64,000 nucleotides of DNA from Oegoconia quadripuncta (Eukaryota; Arthropoda; Insecta; Lepidoptera; Autostichidae). Below, piece by piece: positions 62,906 to 64,000 of this stretch (positions are counted from its first letter, which is position 1; every line of letters begins with the position of its first letter). The notes under the pieces were generated by a model, which worked only from the letters and a program-made list of their open reading frames with translations, was not told the origin of the DNA and ran no database searches. Position numbers and translations under genes: made by a program. The stretch is taken from the NCBI GenBank assembly GCA_949316235.1, contig OX438748.1, forward strand, positions 31,676,836 through 31,740,835, written 5' to 3'.

Positions 62906-63111
62906 CTGTAAATAAAGGAAACAGCTTGAGTAACACTCGGTTTAGGTCAGATATTTTCCAGATATTCATACTGGGTGACAATTCTGATGCGACTTCTCAA
63001 AATTAAACTAAAACAAGTTTTAGACTTTTACTATGCCTGAGAAATAAAAACTCAAAGGCATGTGAAGTCCCCAACCCGGATTGTGCTAGAAGTATTACGG
63101 TAGATTAATTT

Positions 63112-63235
63112 GGTATACCCTGGATATAGAATATTTTTTATCCCTAAAAAGTGAGTAGTTCCCGCGAGATAAACAAATTAAACACATCCGCAATAAAGTT
63201 ATTTCACAGGCGAAGTCACAGGCGGAAAGCTAGTA
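63112..63235 (-). repeat. Lepidopteran 'ctagc-ttcgcxcgcg' repeat
   Basis: ggtataccctggatatagaa, gtgagtagttcccgcgagat and acaggcgaagtcacaggcgg, ending aaagctagt. It begins exactly where the tandem duplication ends. Confidence 0.72.
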
Positions 63236-63288
63236 TGAACTATCTTTAGAAAATAATAAATCCATGATTTAAACAGGAAAAAAATCGA

Positions 63289-63474
63289 ATGGAAGTCAAG
63301 TCAGTATATCTTACTAAAACAATTATTGACAAAATGAAAGAAGCTTTAGATAAGTTTAATTATGAGATTGAACTCTGTATTGCTTCAACTGCTAGTAATG
63401 TAGCTCTCTGGTTTTATGCTAAACTTATCATTATCCTCCAAGTCTTAGAGCCTCAGTTACATAGTAAATGCTAA
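63289..63474 (+). other. Unassigned 61-codon frame
   Basis: ATG frame with TKTIIDKMKEALDKFNYEIE and LWFYAKLIIILQVLEPQLH. No family recognised, no splice support. Probably chance or transposon residue. Confidence 0.2.
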
Positions 63475-63519
63475 TATTTAAAATACCCCAGCTACATGTC
63501 ATGTTGATTAGTTGGTGCT

Positions 63520-63660
63520 GGCGCAGCGGATATAGCAAATAGGGCAATTGGCGTGGCTCAGGGTCTCGCGTGGGGCTGACGGTTGCACGCGATGCTTGGG
63601 ATTAAGCTAGCTTTCCACTGCCAGACCAATACTCATTGTTGATTGTGTCTTCACAATAAT
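63520..63660 (+). repeat. Interspersed repeat
   Basis: agttggtgctggcgcagcgg, ggctcagggtctcgcgtggg, ttgcacgcgatgcttgggat and ccagaccaatactcattgtt. I recall this as a frequent lepidopteran repeat, but there is one copy here. Confidence 0.45.
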
Positions 63661-64000
63661 AAGAAACTAACATATGTATGTAAAAATACCCGAGATACTA
63701 TAATAATTATTTGATATAACTAAAATCTCCGAAGAAACAAATGATTATCATTTAGATTATCATTACCAACCAAACTACACTGGTCCTCAATACAATCGAC
63801 CCACAAAATCTCTATACAACTTCCAACATGTATGGGTTTAGAAACTAGATAGTGACTCAAACAGTGCTACACCGGGATTACTAATTTTTGAGAAAAAAAC
63901 CTTTCCCAAAGTATCACATGCCAAAGTATGTTTCCCAAATTTTCATTTGGCAAAAAAACTTTTGGCGAAACAACTTTTCGCAATTTTACAGTTAGCAATA

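Larger units (their letters stand above)
62472..63111. repeat. 319-bp tandem duplication carrying a receptor exon
   Basis: Two head-to-tail units, about 62472-62790 and 62791-63111. I see only an extra A in a poly-A run, one a/g change and one t/c change between them, so about 99% identity. Each unit holds a receptor terminal exon, its upstream intron part and a SINE-D fragment (catgtgaagtccccaac). Confidence 0.9.

Overview
This is a nuclear window from a moth or butterfly (Lepidoptera). It is AT-rich, carries spliced insect genes with long introns, and is packed with interspersed repeats of lepidopteran type: tRNA-headed SINEs, RTE and CR1/Jockey-like LINE ends, MITEs and fold-back elements. 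No species can be assigned from sequence alone. Most open reading frames longer than 60 codons are chance frames or transposon debris. The real host genes sit in short exons that had to be assembled by hand from splice sites, reading phase and family motifs.

Host genes, all on the minus strand: (1) 19707-27548, a complete three-exon gene for a 141-residue RYBP/YAF2-type Polycomb protein. It has an N-terminal RanBP2-type zinc finger and a C-terminal RING1-binding strand. (2) 36290-44370, a complete seven-exon gene for a 409-residue lepidopteran odorant receptor (7tm_6 family). Every exon phase matches and no stop interrupts it. (3) 62533-62586 and 62852-62905, two nearly identical copies of the terminal coding exon of a second odorant receptor, carried in a 319-bp tandem duplication. 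The rest of that gene would lie past the right edge of the window.

Mobile DNA: 54810-56128 is a mariner element with terminal inverted repeats and an uninterrupted 358-codon transposase carrying a DD34D triad, so it may be young and active. Around the genes are at least four tRNA-like SINE families (called A to D here), seven inverted-repeat MITE or fold-back families (MITE-1 to MITE-7), further dispersed repeat families, and decayed LINE ends. Several insertions are nested. One SINE in a MITE has a clean 12-bp target-site duplication.

Layout: 1-19.7 kb is repeat-rich intergenic DNA. 19.7-27.5 kb is RYBP, whose large first intron holds a tail-to-tail pair of SINE-A copies. 27.5-36.3 kb is intergenic. 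36.3-44.4 kb is the odorant receptor, with transposon remnants in its introns and a SINE 25 bp past its stop codon. 44.4-62.5 kb is intergenic with the mariner. 62.5-63.1 kb holds the duplicated receptor exon. The two host genes have no evident functional link; the two receptors suggest the edge of a receptor cluster.
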